DNA of 64,000 bases from an uncultured Halomonas sp. (lineage in GTDB: Bacteria; Pseudomonadota; Gammaproteobacteria; Pseudomonadales; Halomonadaceae), in contig NZ_CANLTC010000005.1 in assembly GCF_947493865.1 (NCBI RefSeq), positions 175,105 to 239,104 of the forward strand. The letters run 5' to 3'. The position numbers and the translations under genes were made by a program. Every line of letters begins with the position of its first letter. Within the stretch, counting starts at the first letter, position 1. Shown piece after piece: positions 43,735 to 52,671 of the stretch. The notes below the pieces were generated by a model, which saw nothing but the letters and a program-made list of their open reading frames with translations, was not told the origin of the DNA and made no database searches.

Positions 43735-45612
43735 ATGCTGTCCTCCCTGAAACGCCGCATACAAGTCTCTTGTGTGATGATCATTGCCCTAGCCATGGTA
43801 CTGGTGGCCGGGGTAAGTTATTTCACCGTCAAGACGCATTACGAAGCCAGCATCGAAAAGAACCTGCAAGCCGTGGCCCTGGGAAGCGCCTCGACCATCG
43901 AAGAGTGGGTTGCGGGACGCAGAAGCATCATTGAGGCAACGGGTGACTCCATGGATGGAAGCGACCCAGACAAGGCACTGAAACAACTGGCGAATACGGG
44001 AGACTTTCTTACTTCTTTCCTGGGTCGAGCTGATGGCAGCTTCGTCTCCTCCGACGGTTGGCAGGCTCCCGCCGATTATGATCCGCGCAAGCGTAGCTGG
44101 TACCAGGAGGCGGTGCAGAACAATGAAACCATCGTATCGATGCCCTACGTGGAAGCCAACCAAGGCTTGACCGTGGTGACCTTTGCGACACCTATCAAGC
44201 GTGATGGAAATCTGGTTGGCGTGATTGGTACTGATGTTGCCATCGACAATATCGTCGCCGACGTTGCTGCAATTCAGCCTACCCCATCAAGCTTTGCTTT
44301 TTTGAGTACCAAGGGCGAAACGTTGATCGCCCATCCCAATCCTGAGTTGAGCCTGGAGCCGCTGACGCATCTTAATGGCGGCTTGACATCTGGGGTCGTG
44401 AATAAACTGATAAGCAATGGTGACTGGCAGGCTTTCGATATCGATGGTGATAAACGTATCACCATCGTCCCCATTGCCGGCAGCGGTTGGGAGCTGGGCG
44501 TAGCGCTCGATGAGCAGGAGGCGACAGCGGGGCTGCAGGCCATCATCAAGTCGTCGCTGATCACCATGCTGGTAGTGGCGATCGTGGCGGCTACCTTGCT
44601 TGGCCTATGGCTCAAGCGCGCTTTTGGTGGTTTGGTGCGTGTAAGTGATGCGCTCGAGAACATCGCCAGTGGCGATGGCGACCTTTCTCGCCGTTTGCCG
44701 GTTTCGGGGCGTGATGAGGTAGCGAAGATCGCCGATGCCTTCAATCGCTTTACCGACAAGATCAACGACGTACTACTGGACGTGCGTGAAAGCAGCGATT
44801 CGGTGCGCACCGCCGCCATGGAGATCGCCGCCGGCGGCCAGGACCTGTCCGGGCGCACCGAGACCGCGGCCTCGAACATACAGGAAACCTCGGCGTCCAT
44901 GGAGCAACTGACCAGCACCGTCGAGCACACCGCCCAGTCCTCGCGTCAGGCCAATCAGCTCTCCGAGTCCGCCTCGGAAGTCGCGACCCGGGGCGGCCAG
45001 GTGGTGTCCCAGGTGGTGGAAACCATGGACGACATCAATGCCTCCTCGAAGCAGATCGCCGAGATCGTCACGGTGATGGACGGCATCGCCTTCCAGACCA
45101 ACCTGCTGGCCCTCAACGCCTCCGTGGAAGCGGCCAGGGCCGGGGAGCAAGGGCGGGGCTTTGCAGTCGTCGCCTCTGAGGTGCGCCAGTTGGCGGGCCG
45201 CAGCGCCGACGCCGCCCAGCAGATCAAGACGCTGATCGACACCTCTTCGACCAAGACCCGCGCCGGTGCGGAACTGGTGCGCAACGCCGGCGCCACCATG
45301 GACGAGATCGTGGCCAGCGTCGCCCGGGTCACGGACGTGCTGGGCGAGATCAGTGCCGCCACCAACGAGCAGAGCCAGGGCATCGGCCAGGTCAATCAGG
45401 CCGTCGCCGAACTTGATCGCATGACCCAGGAAAACGCCGCCATGGTCGAGGAATCCACCACCGCTGCCGGCCACTTGCAGGAGCAGTCCCAGCGTCTGGC
45501 CCAGATCGTGGGAGCCTTCACGCTAGCGGCCCGGCGAGGTGACAAGGCACCCTTGGCGCTGTCTTCCTCGGACCAGGAAACCGCTGAGTATCAGGAGAGT
45601 GAGTGGGCCTGA
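43735..45612 (+). CDS. Methyl-accepting chemotaxis protein, dCACHE type, 2
   Basis: A 625-residue receptor from ATG 43735; a start 15 codons upstream is in frame but gives a longer non-membrane tail. It has a membrane helix (~7-29), a periplasmic double-CACHE domain with PRKRSWYQEAVQNNETIVSMPYV and VVTFATPIKRDGNLVGVIGTDV (a typical ligand-pocket stretch), a second helix (~277-300), HAMP, and the signalling domain. The sensor part is unrelated in detail to receptor 1, but the signalling domain is almost identical, so the two feed the same signalling array with different inputs (inference). The CACHE motif resembles amino-acid or carboxylate sensors. Confidence 0.94.
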   Translation: MLSSLKRRIQVSCVMIIALAMVLVAGVSYFTVKTHYEASIEKNLQAVALGSASTIEEWVAGRRSIIEATGDSMDGSDPDKALKQLANTGDFLTSFLGRADGSFVSSDGWQAPADYDPRKRSWYQEAVQNNETIVSMPYVEANQGLTVVTFATPIKRDGNLVGVIGTDVAIDNIVADVAAIQPTPSSFAFLSTKGETLIAHPNPELSLEPLTHLNGGLTSGVVNKLISNGDWQAFDIDGDKRITIVPIAGSGWELGVALDEQEATAGLQAIIKSSLITMLVVAIVAATLLGLWLKRAFGGLVRVSDALENIASGDGDLSRRLPVSGRDEVAKIADAFNRFTDKINDVLLDVRESSDSVRTAAMEIAAGGQDLSGRTETAASNIQETSASMEQLTSTVEHTAQSSRQANQLSESASEVATRGGQVVSQVVETMDDINASSKQIAEIVTVMDGIAFQTNLLALNASVEAARAGEQGRGFAVVASEVRQLAGRSADAAQQIKTLIDTSSTKTRAGAELVRNAGATMDEIVASVARVTDVLGEISAATNEQSQGIGQVNQAVAELDRMTQENAAMVEESTTAAGHLQEQSQRLAQIVGAFTLAARRGDKAPLALSSSDQETAEYQESEWA

Positions 45613-45660
45613 TACAACAGCGAGAGACGTGAACAGCGGCCCGAGCAATTGCTCGGGCCG
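44767..45660 (+). repeat. Long direct repeat, copy 2
   Basis: Partner of 42681-43574. It includes the signalling domain, stop codon, 3' untranslated stretch and the terminator palindrome. Confidence 0.9.
45637..45660. terminator. Palindromic terminator shared by receptor 2 and finR
   Basis: CGGCCCGAGC AATT GCTCGGGCCG is a perfect palindrome six bases before the convergent finR stop codon; GTTTGTT follows on the plus strand. It probably serves both directions. Confidence 0.65.
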
Positions 45661-45666
45661 GTTTGT

Positions 45667-46593
45667 TCAGGGTACCCGCGGCAGCTCTATCTCATCGATA
45701 CGCTGGATGTCCTCGGTCATTTGCTGACACAGACGCAGAAATTCCCGAATGCCTGTCGTCAGGTATTTATGCCGGTGCCAGATGAAGGTGAACTGGCGGC
45801 GAAGATCGAGTTCGGGCGTCGCCACCGGCACCAGACTACCGCGACGGAAGGCATCGCGGAGTGCCAGACGCGACACGCAGCCGATGCCCAGGCCGGACTC
45901 CACCGCACGCTTGATGCCCTCGGTGTGTTCCAGTTCCAGCAGGATATCGAAGCGCCCGCGACGATGGCGCATCGCCTGCTCCAGGGTCAAGCGCGTGCCC
46001 GAGCCTTGTTCACGCATGATCCAGGTTTCCCGCAGCAACCTGTCCAGGCTTGCCTCCCCGGCCCTGGCCAGCGGATGACCGGGGGCACAGAAGACGGTTA
46101 GAGCATCCTCTACCCAAGGCTGCATGACGACGTCCTGATGCTGACAATCGCCTTCGATTAGACCCAGATCAAGCTCGTGTTGAACGATATGCTCGATAAT
46201 GCTGGTGGTATTGCGCACCTGCAAACGTACCCGGCTGCCTGGATGGCGTTTCATGAAGTCGCTGATGAGCAGGGTTGCCAGGTAGTTGCCGATGGTGAGA
46301 GTCGCGCCGATATCCAGCGAGCCAACGCCGCGCTGACCACTCAGCAGTTCTTCGATTTCCTCGGCACGATCGAGTAGTGCCACTGCCTTGGGCAGCACCT
46401 GAAAGCCCAGAGCGTTGAGCTTCAGGCGTTTGCCGATACGATCGAGCAGCTGGCAATCGAACTGGCGTTCGAACTCCGCCAGGGCGGTGCTGGCGGCGGA
46501 TTGAGAGAGCGCCAGGGATTGGGCGGCGCGCGAGACGCTCTCGTGTTGAGCGATGGCAACGAAGACCTCGAGTTGACGCAGGCTGTAGCGCAT
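45667..46593 (-). CDS. finR: LysR-family regulator, FinR-like
   Basis: A 308-residue LysR protein: N-terminal helix-turn-helix (RQLEVFVAIAQHESVSRAAQSLALSQSAASTALAEFERQF) and a two-lobed effector domain (SLDIGATLTIGNYLATLLISDF, TWIMREQGSGTRLTLEQAM, VESGLGIGCVSRLAL). It diverges from fpr across about 150 AT-rich bases. In Pseudomonas the divergent LysR gene next to fprA is finR, which activates the ferredoxin-NADP reductase under redox stress (established knowledge). The same arrangement supports this name here, but function is inferred from synteny. Confidence 0.82.
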   Translation of the reverse strand: MRYSLRQLEVFVAIAQHESVSRAAQSLALSQSAASTALAEFERQFDCQLLDRIGKRLKLNALGFQVLPKAVALLDRAEEIEELLSGQRGVGSLDIGATLTIGNYLATLLISDFMKRHPGSRVRLQVRNTTSIIEHIVQHELDLGLIEGDCQHQDVVMQPWVEDALTVFCAPGHPLARAGEASLDRLLRETWIMREQGSGTRLTLEQAMRHRRGRFDILLELEHTEGIKRAVESGLGIGCVSRLALRDAFRRGSLVPVATPELDLRRQFTFIWHRHKYLTTGIREFLRLCQQMTEDIQRIDEIELPRVP

Positions 46594-46684
46594 GACGGTT
46601 AACCAGGATGCTCATTGATATCTGCATTGTAGATAAGGGTTATTCATATAAACCATTTAACAGATATTTAATTACAGCATATAA

Positions 46685-46716
46685 TTGAAGCATGACATTG
46701 AAATGCTTTATATAAT
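46685..46716 (+). promoter_or_regulatory. Candidate promoter of fpr
   Basis: TTGAAG at 46685-46690 and the AT-rich TATATAAT at 46709-46716 have sigma-70 type spacing of 18 bases to the first TATA. The whole 46594-46742 gap is AT-rich, as expected for a LysR-controlled divergent promoter. Confidence 0.35.
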
Positions 46717-46742
46717 TTAAAGATATATGCATCGGAGATATT

Positions 46743-47519
46743 ATGAGCAAGTTCGCGCTGGAAGACGTGCTCAGTGTTCATCACTGGAATGAATCCTTAT
46801 TTTCTTTTCGCACCACGCGAGAGCGCAGCTTGCGCTTCAAGAACGGCCAGTTCGTGATGATCGGTCTGGAAGTCCAGGGTAAGCCGTTGATGCGGGCCTA
46901 TTCGATTGCCAGCCCCAATTACGAGGATCATCTCGAGTTCTTCAGCATCAAGGTGCAGGACGGCCCCTTGACCTCGCGGTTGCAGCATCTGAAAGTCGGC
47001 GATCAGATCATGGTCAGCCGTAAGCCGACGGGCACCCTGGTCACCGACGATCTACTCCCCGGGCGCAATCTTTACATGCTCTCCACCGGAACCGGGCTTG
47101 CGCCGTTTCTGAGCCTGATCCAGGACCCGGAAGTCTACGAGCGCTTCGAGAAGGTCGTGCTGGTACACGGCGTACGCCACGTCAACGAGCTGGCGTATGC
47201 GGACTTCATCAGCAAGACGCTGCCAGAACACGAATATCTGGGCGACGAGATCCGAGACAAGCTGATTTATTACCCGACCGTGACCCGGGAGGAGTTCCAC
47301 ACCATGGGGCGGCTGACCGATCATATCAGCACGGGGAAACTGTTCGAGGATGCGGGTATTCCTGCCATCGATCCGCGCCAGGATCGTGCCATGATCTGCG
47401 GCAGCCCATCGATGCTGGTGGATACCAGCGCGTTGCTTGATAGCCTGGGCTTCAAGATATCGCCGCGTATGGGCGAGCCCGGTGACTACGTCATCGAGCG
47501 CGCCTTCGTGGAGAAATGA
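46743..47519 (+). CDS. fpr: Ferredoxin-NADP+ reductase
   Basis: A 258-residue FAD enzyme moving electrons between NADPH and ferredoxin or flavodoxin. FAD site MRAYSIASPNYEDHLEF, pyrophosphate region SRLQHLKVGDQI, NADP site YMLSTGTGLAPFLSLIQD, VLVHGVRHVNELAY and ICGSPSMLVDTSALLDSLG; the C-terminal FVEK is typical of the bacterial subclass. CGGAGATATT precedes the ATG. A heptamer repeat separates its 3' end from the convergent glnK. Confidence 0.95.
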   Translation: MSKFALEDVLSVHHWNESLFSFRTTRERSLRFKNGQFVMIGLEVQGKPLMRAYSIASPNYEDHLEFFSIKVQDGPLTSRLQHLKVGDQIMVSRKPTGTLVTDDLLPGRNLYMLSTGTGLAPFLSLIQDPEVYERFEKVVLVHGVRHVNELAYADFISKTLPEHEYLGDEIRDKLIYYPTVTREEFHTMGRLTDHISTGKLFEDAGIPAIDPRQDRAMICGSPSMLVDTSALLDSLGFKISPRMGEPGDYVIERAFVEK

Positions 47520-47570
47520 GGGGCAAGAACCCTCGGTAGCGGTGCCGGGGGACCGCGATATGCTACTGAC

Positions 47571-47612
47571 TTCGAGCTTCGAGCTTCGAGCTTCGAGCTT
47601 CGAGCTTCGAGC
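47571..47612. repeat. Tandem heptamer repeat, six units of TTCGAGC
   Basis: Six perfect copies of TTCGAGC fill 47571-47612, ending one base before the glnK stop codon on the other strand and about 50 bases after the fpr stop. It is too short and uniform for a CRISPR array. Confidence 0.95.
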
Positions 47613-47613
47613 C

Positions 47614-48069
<456 letters not shown>

Positions 48070-48087
48070 TCACCGGGGCGTCGGAGC

Positions 48088-49332
48088 TCATCGGTTGCCG
48101 CCGACCATGAATTCCGGATAGGCCTCCAGGCCGCATTCGACCAGATCGACCCCTTCGTATTCTTCCTCTTCACTGACGCGAATACCCATGATTGCCTTGA
48201 GGGTCAACCATACGATCAGACTGGTGATGAATACCCAGGAAAAGATGGCAACGGTACCGATCAACTGGGGGCCGAAGCTCGCTTCGCTATTAGTGAAAGG
48301 CACCACCATCACGCCCCAGATGCCGGCGATACCATGCGCCGAGATGGCGCCGACCGGATCATCGATCCTGAACTTGTCCAGCGCGACGATGCCCACCAGC
48401 ACGAGCAGCCCACCAACGGCACCGATGACTGTTGCGCCGGGCCCCGTGGGGGAGAGAGGGTCCGCAGTGATCGCGACCAGACCGCCGATGGCGCCATTCA
48501 GGACCATGGTCAGATCCGCCTTGCGAAACCATAGCTTAGCCAAAAGCAGTGCACCGATCACACCACCAGCGGCGGCGGCGTTGGTGTTGAGCAATACCTG
48601 TGCCACATTGTTGGCGGAACCGACATCGGACACCTTGAGCTCCGAGCCACCGTTGAAACCGAACCAGCCCATCCAAAGAATGAAGGTGCCTAGTGTTGCC
48701 AGGGGCATATTAGCCCCGGGAATGGCATAGATGGCGCCATTTTTGCCGTATTTGCCCCGACGCGGACCGAGCACCATCACCCCGGCGAGAGCGGCGGAAG
48801 CACCGGCCAGATGCACGATGCCGGAGCCGGCATAATCCGAGTAACCGATCTCCGATAGCCAGCCACCGCCCCAGGTCCAGAAACCGGACACCGGATAGAT
48901 GAACGCGGTCATGACCAAGGCGAAAGCCAGGAAGGCCCAGAGCTTCATGCGTTCGGCCACCGCCCCGGAGACGATCGACATGGCGGTGGCGACAAAGACC
49001 ACCTGAAAGAAGAAATCCGCCCGGGCAGAGTAATAAGGTGCATCGTCGCCACCCGCGAGTACCGCATCGACGCTATTCTCTTCGCCGATCAAAAAACCCA
49101 GGCTGGGTAGAATGCCGCCGGCGTTACTGGCATACATGAGGGTGTAACCGACCAGCAGATACATTGTACAGGCGATGGCGAACAGCACGATGTTCTTGGT
49201 CAGGATCTCCGCGGTGTTCTTCGAGCGTACCAGGCCTGCTTCCAGCATGGCGAAGCCGGCGGCCATCCACATGACCAGCACGCCACACATGAGGAAGTAG
49301 AATGTATCAAGCGCGTAATTGAGTTCTGGCAT
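48088..49332 (-). CDS. amtB: Ammonium transporter
   Basis: A 414-residue protein with eleven hydrophobic segments and no cleaved signal peptide, starting MPELNYALDTFYFLMCGVLVMWMAAGFAMLEAGLVRSKN. Amt signatures: FWTWGGGWLSEIGYSDYAGSGIVHLAGASAALAGVMVLGPR with the Asp-containing pore motif, FILWMGWFGFNGGSEL, NTNAAAAGGVIGAL and AHGIAGIWGVMVVPF with the pore His. The cytoplasmic tail GIRVSEEEEYEGVDLVECG is the PII contact region. It lies between two PII genes, 12 bases after the first. Confidence 0.95.
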   Translation of the reverse strand: MPELNYALDTFYFLMCGVLVMWMAAGFAMLEAGLVRSKNTAEILTKNIVLFAIACTMYLLVGYTLMYASNAGGILPSLGFLIGEENSVDAVLAGGDDAPYYSARADFFFQVVFVATAMSIVSGAVAERMKLWAFLAFALVMTAFIYPVSGFWTWGGGWLSEIGYSDYAGSGIVHLAGASAALAGVMVLGPRRGKYGKNGAIYAIPGANMPLATLGTFILWMGWFGFNGGSELKVSDVGSANNVAQVLLNTNAAAAGGVIGALLLAKLWFRKADLTMVLNGAIGGLVAITADPLSPTGPGATVIGAVGGLLVLVGIVALDKFRIDDPVGAISAHGIAGIWGVMVVPFTNSEASFGPQLIGTVAIFSWVFITSLIVWLTLKAIMGIRVSEEEEYEGVDLVECGLEAYPEFMVGGNR

Positions 49333-49344
49333 TGTTATCGTCTC

Positions 49345-49764
<420 letters not shown>

Positions 49765-49853
49765 TTAAAACCGCTCTCCTGCGGGTATTGCAATAGTCGC
49801 TTGCCGGTACGATGACGGCTTGTGCACCGCGAAATACCACGTATTCAACGCTT

Positions 49854-49870
49854 TGCACCTGTTTGGCGCA
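49854..49870. promoter_or_regulatory. NtrC-like enhancer site
   Basis: TGCACCTGTTTGGCGCA matches the NtrC consensus TGCACC-N5-GGTGCA at 11 of 12 specified bases. It lies about 120 bases upstream of the sigma-54 candidate, a normal enhancer distance. Confidence 0.5.
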
Positions 49871-49941
49871 TGCGTGCCAGGCCATCCTTGCGTATGCTTG
49901 AATATGGAGCGGGTAGAGTTCACTGAATGAAGGAGCGTCAC

Positions 49942-50334
49942 ATGGCAGGCAACGATCCGATCAGCCGGCTGGCCCAGCAACTGGGAGAGCGGTTACAGAA
50001 TGCATCCCATGCCCCCGAGGAGATCCAGCGCAGCGTGCAAGGCGCCATGCGCAGTGCCTTCGAGCGCATGGAGTTGGTGACTCGGGAAGATTTCGACATC
50101 CTCATGGATGTGCTGCAGCGCACTCGAAGCCGGGTCGAAGCGCTCGAAAGGCAAGTCGCTGCCCTGGAGTCTGCTCTCGATGAAAAGTCCCCTGCGGTAT
50201 CACCAGCGATGGTTGCAGCGGATACGGCGGCACCGCCGGCGGAAGATGCCGGTAATGACAAGCACAAGAGCGGTAAAAAGACGCCTGACATGGCCGATAA
50301 CAAGCCTGATGGCACCAAGAAAAAATCACCGTGA
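49942..50334 (+). CDS. ubiK: UbiK: ubiquinone biosynthesis accessory factor (BMFP family)
   Basis: The native start is ATG 49942, with AAGGAG at 49930-49935; 130 residues. The core DPISRLAQQLGERL...SVQGAMRSAFERMELVTREDFDILMDVLQRTRSRVEALERQVAALE is the YqiC/UbiK coiled-coil family; UbiK binds UbiJ and helps assembly of the ubiquinone complex. The C-terminal tail of about 50 residues is low-complexity, rich in Ala, Asp and Lys, and longer than in E. coli. comM follows, as in many gammaproteobacteria. Confidence 0.88.
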   Translation: MAGNDPISRLAQQLGERLQNASHAPEEIQRSVQGAMRSAFERMELVTREDFDILMDVLQRTRSRVEALERQVAALESALDEKSPAVSPAMVAADTAAPPAEDAGNDKHKSGKKTPDMADNKPDGTKKKSP

Positions 50335-50452
50335 TCGCGTTCGGCTATTCGCTTTAGCGGCTTGTAGCGACGTATCGATCCACATAAAACTGCGCCAAGG
50401 GCTCCTCCGGGGATAACGGAAGGGGCCGTGGCTCGCTGGGCAAGGAATTAGC

Positions 50453-51337
50453 ATGGCGCTGGCCATAGTCACTACACGAGCAGGATTGGGCCTCGAAGCG
50501 CCGGAAGTACTGGTCGAAGTGCATCTTTCCAATGGGTTGCCCGGCTTGACCCTGGTGGGATTGCCGGAAACCGCGGTGCGCGAGAGCCGTGAGCGGGTAC
50601 GTAGCGCTCTGCTCAATGCCGGTTTCGATTTCCCTACCACCCGCCGCATTACCGTAAACCTGGCGCCTGCTGATCTGCCCAAGGAAGGAGGGCGCTTCGA
50701 TCTGCCCATTGCCCTGGGCATCCTGGTGGCTTCCGAGCAGATACCCCTGTCCGCCCTGGAAGGCATCGAGTGCTTGGGTGAACTGGCATTGGATGGTCGG
50801 TTGCGACCCATCAATGGTGCTTTGCCTGTCGCTTTGGCCGCCCAGAAAGCGGGTCGAGGCTTGCTGTTGCCGGCAAGCAATGCCAACGAGGCGGCCTTGG
50901 CTGGCGATCTTACCGTGCTTCCGGTAGAGCATCTGAGCCAGTTGGTCGCGCATCTGCTCGGACACGCAGTCATCACTCCCCACCGGCTTTCCATGCCGGC
51001 GTTGCCGGAGCGTTCCAGCGAGGATCTCGCTGATGTGCGCGGCCAGCATCAAGCACGACGTGCATTGGAGGTCGCGGCGGCGGGCGGACACAACCTGCTG
51101 TTCGCCGGCCCACCTGGCACCGGCAAGACCATGCTGGCCAGCCGGCTGCCGGGCATTCTGCCGCCACTTTCCCACCCGGAAGCCCTGGAGGTCGCGGCGA
51201 TTCGCTCGGTCTGCGGCCTGGGATTGCTCGAACGCTGGGGTGAAAGACCCTTCCGTTCGCCGCATCATACCGCCAGCGGGGTGGCATTGGTGGGTGGCGG
51301 CTGTGAATTACATGCAAAAGCACGACTAAACAATTAA
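50453..51337 (+). pseudogene. comM: comM (YifB-type Mg-chelatase-like ATPase), 3'-truncated by insertion
   Basis: Residues 1-283 are a normal ComM N-terminal part: MALAIVTTRAGLGLEAPEVLVEV, GLPGLTLVGLPETAVRESRERVRSAL, ADLPKEGGRFDLPIALGIL and Walker A LLFAGPPGTGKTMLASRLPG, then FRSPHHTASGVALVGGG. At 51301/51302, inside the Gly-Gly-Gly stretch, the sequence becomes unrelated and the frame ends 12 codons later at 51337. A full ComM has about 500 residues including the Walker B and sensor motifs, so the product should be inactive. ComM is a branch-migration helicase for natural transformation (established). comM is also the known integration site of AbaR-type Tn7-superfamily islands. Confidence 0.9.
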
Positions 51338-51562
51338 TAAGGCGACTGGCACGCGCTCCAAGCACCAAACCGGTAAGACATTCCTCATTGAAAAATTAGC
51401 CTTTACTTTTTAAGACAACTCGTAATGCGTCCTGTCGTGCCTGTATAAGCTACTGTGGCATAGAGCAAGGTAGTAAAATTGTTTTGCAGGGCTAAACATC
51501 TAGCTTTTTAAGAAGTCTGATTAAGAAGTCTGAATTCAAGCTTCTTGCCGAGGAGCGCGGTC
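51302..51562. other. Left end of the element inserted in comM
   Basis: Foreign sequence begins with TGTGAATTACATGC directly after the comM Gly codons. A 5'-TGT end is normal for Tn7/Tn3-type TnsB/DDE elements, but the other end is not in view. It looks more AT-rich than the host and contains a perfect 13-bp tandem repeat TTAAGAAGTCTGA (51508-51533) and a hairpin AAGAAG/CTTCTT around GAATTC (51523-51546). No gene is seen. Confidence 0.45.
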
Positions 51563-51673
51563 ATGGATAAATATTTGGAAATGCTTGTCGTTGCATCGCC
51601 CGTTATTGCTGCGTCTGCCATGCTCTTGGTGGCTGCTCTCTGGCTGCGCCGCAAACGTAAGCATAAGCCGTAG
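51563..51673 (+). CDS. Small single-span membrane peptide (36 residues)
   Basis: ATG 51563 follows GAGGAGCG at an ideal distance. The product is MDKYLEMLVVASPVIAASAM then LLVAALWLRRKRKHKP: a short acidic-to-neutral head, one hydrophobic helix of about 20 residues and a strongly basic tail LRRKRKHKP. This looks like a real small inner-membrane protein, possibly a toxin-like or regulatory peptide of the inserted element, but no family is recognised. No antisense RNA promoter was identified. Confidence 0.5.
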   Translation: MDKYLEMLVVASPVIAASAMLLVAALWLRRKRKHKP

Positions 51674-51947
51674 TGCTTTCTTGAGCCTCGACATCTAGAT
51701 GGTTGATTCCCTTCTGCTAGAACGGTTCGCTTTGCCGCCGGAGGCGGTAAAAAAACTCTCGGGAACCGGTAAACTATGCGTTTCAACGAAGTTAGGATGG
51801 CCTGACAACCAAAATCCATTTGGCTTGCAGTGCCAATAGCACACACCTGAGTTTCCTGCTACCGCCTGGCCAGTATGCCGGCTTACATTATCTATACTAG
51901 TTAGGCTTGGCGGCCCCAGACGGTGGACCCGGCAAGGGAGAGAAACG
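51674..51947. other. Non-coding stretch in the accessory region
   Basis: About 270 bases with no convincing gene. It is AT-richer than the host and contains GCCGGAGGCGGTAAAAAAAC near 51735, a possible terminator remnant. A minus-strand open frame at 51508-51846 covers the small peptide gene and lacks a recognisable protein. Confidence 0.4.
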
Positions 51948-52433
51948 ATGGATACACCACCAGACTACGTCTCACCAGAGTACGCCACTGCACTGACTCG
52001 AGAAGTGGAGCCTATCCTTGCCGAACTAGGGATAGACGCAGGGACTGCCCACAGGCTGTTTCTGGAGCGGGTAGTACAGCATGATCCCGAGGTATTGTCC
52101 TGGCTAAGAGCTGCCGCTGCGCATGATGCCTGGTGCAGGTCCAAGGAACAGAAAGCGTCGGACAGATCCCGCCCACTGATGTCACATCGGCAGGTTATGG
52201 ACGAGGCCCAGCCCCCTATCGGTGATATCAAAGCAGAACAATCCTATCTCGATTCCGAGGCCCAGAAATGGCTTGAAGCCCCTCCTGTCGGCCGCGAGGT
52301 ACTGCCCGAGGACTTAACTACAGAAGAGGCCATAGCCTCATACCTGGCGGAAGCCGAAAATCGGGGCGAACCGGACTATTCAGCACATGCCCAGGAAATT
52401 GCAGAGCTAGCCAAGCGTAATCTCAAAAAGTAA
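51948..52433 (+). CDS. Hypothetical protein with a RelB/DinJ-like N-terminal helix pattern
   Basis: A 161-residue soluble, acidic protein. AAGGGAGAG precedes the ATG. The stretch ILAELGIDAGTAHRLFLERVVQHD resembles the ribbon-helix-helix region of RelB/DinJ antitoxins (weak inference), and the second half EEAIASYLAEAENRGEPDYSAHAQEIAELAKRN is helical and unrelated to known toxins. No toxin gene follows directly. It belongs to the cargo of the region right of the comM break. Confidence 0.5.
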   Translation: MDTPPDYVSPEYATALTREVEPILAELGIDAGTAHRLFLERVVQHDPEVLSWLRAAAAHDAWCRSKEQKASDRSRPLMSHRQVMDEAQPPIGDIKAEQSYLDSEAQKWLEAPPVGREVLPEDLTTEEAIASYLAEAENRGEPDYSAHAQEIAELAKRNLKK

Positions 52434-52671
52434 AGACGAGCTCGCATGGCGATAACCAAAGCCACCCACATGCGGCTGGGCCGGCCACAGGCAACAGTGT
52501 CTATATAGGGGGAAAGTACCAGGAGCGGCCGTTGACGATTTCTGGGATAGGCAGCTACGTCTTCAGATCACACTGATCTAATATGAAGCGTGTCTACCGG
52601 ATAAATCCGGTGTCATAATTCTTCACTGCTACTATCATACCTATACTGCCCAAGCATAAAGGAAATTAGGC
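52434..52671. other. Non-coding stretch with a small palindrome
   Basis: Nothing gene-like is seen. ACCGGAT (52596-52602) and ATCCGGT (52605-52611) form a perfect inverted repeat about 60 bases before the next gene and could be an operator or short hairpin. Confidence 0.4.

Noticed and set aside
42687..45474. Long antisense Gly/Leu-rich frames (233 codons each) over both chemoreceptor signalling domains
   Set aside because: They are present twice only because the sense sequence is duplicated; composition is that of a shadow frame.
47571..47612. Short repeats considered as a CRISPR array
   Set aside because: Uninterrupted 7-bp units without spacers are a simple tandem repeat; no cas gene is present.
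51508..51846. Minus-strand frame of 112 codons in the accessory region
   Set aside because: No ribosome site or recognisable protein; it overlaps the better-supported 36-residue plus-strand gene.
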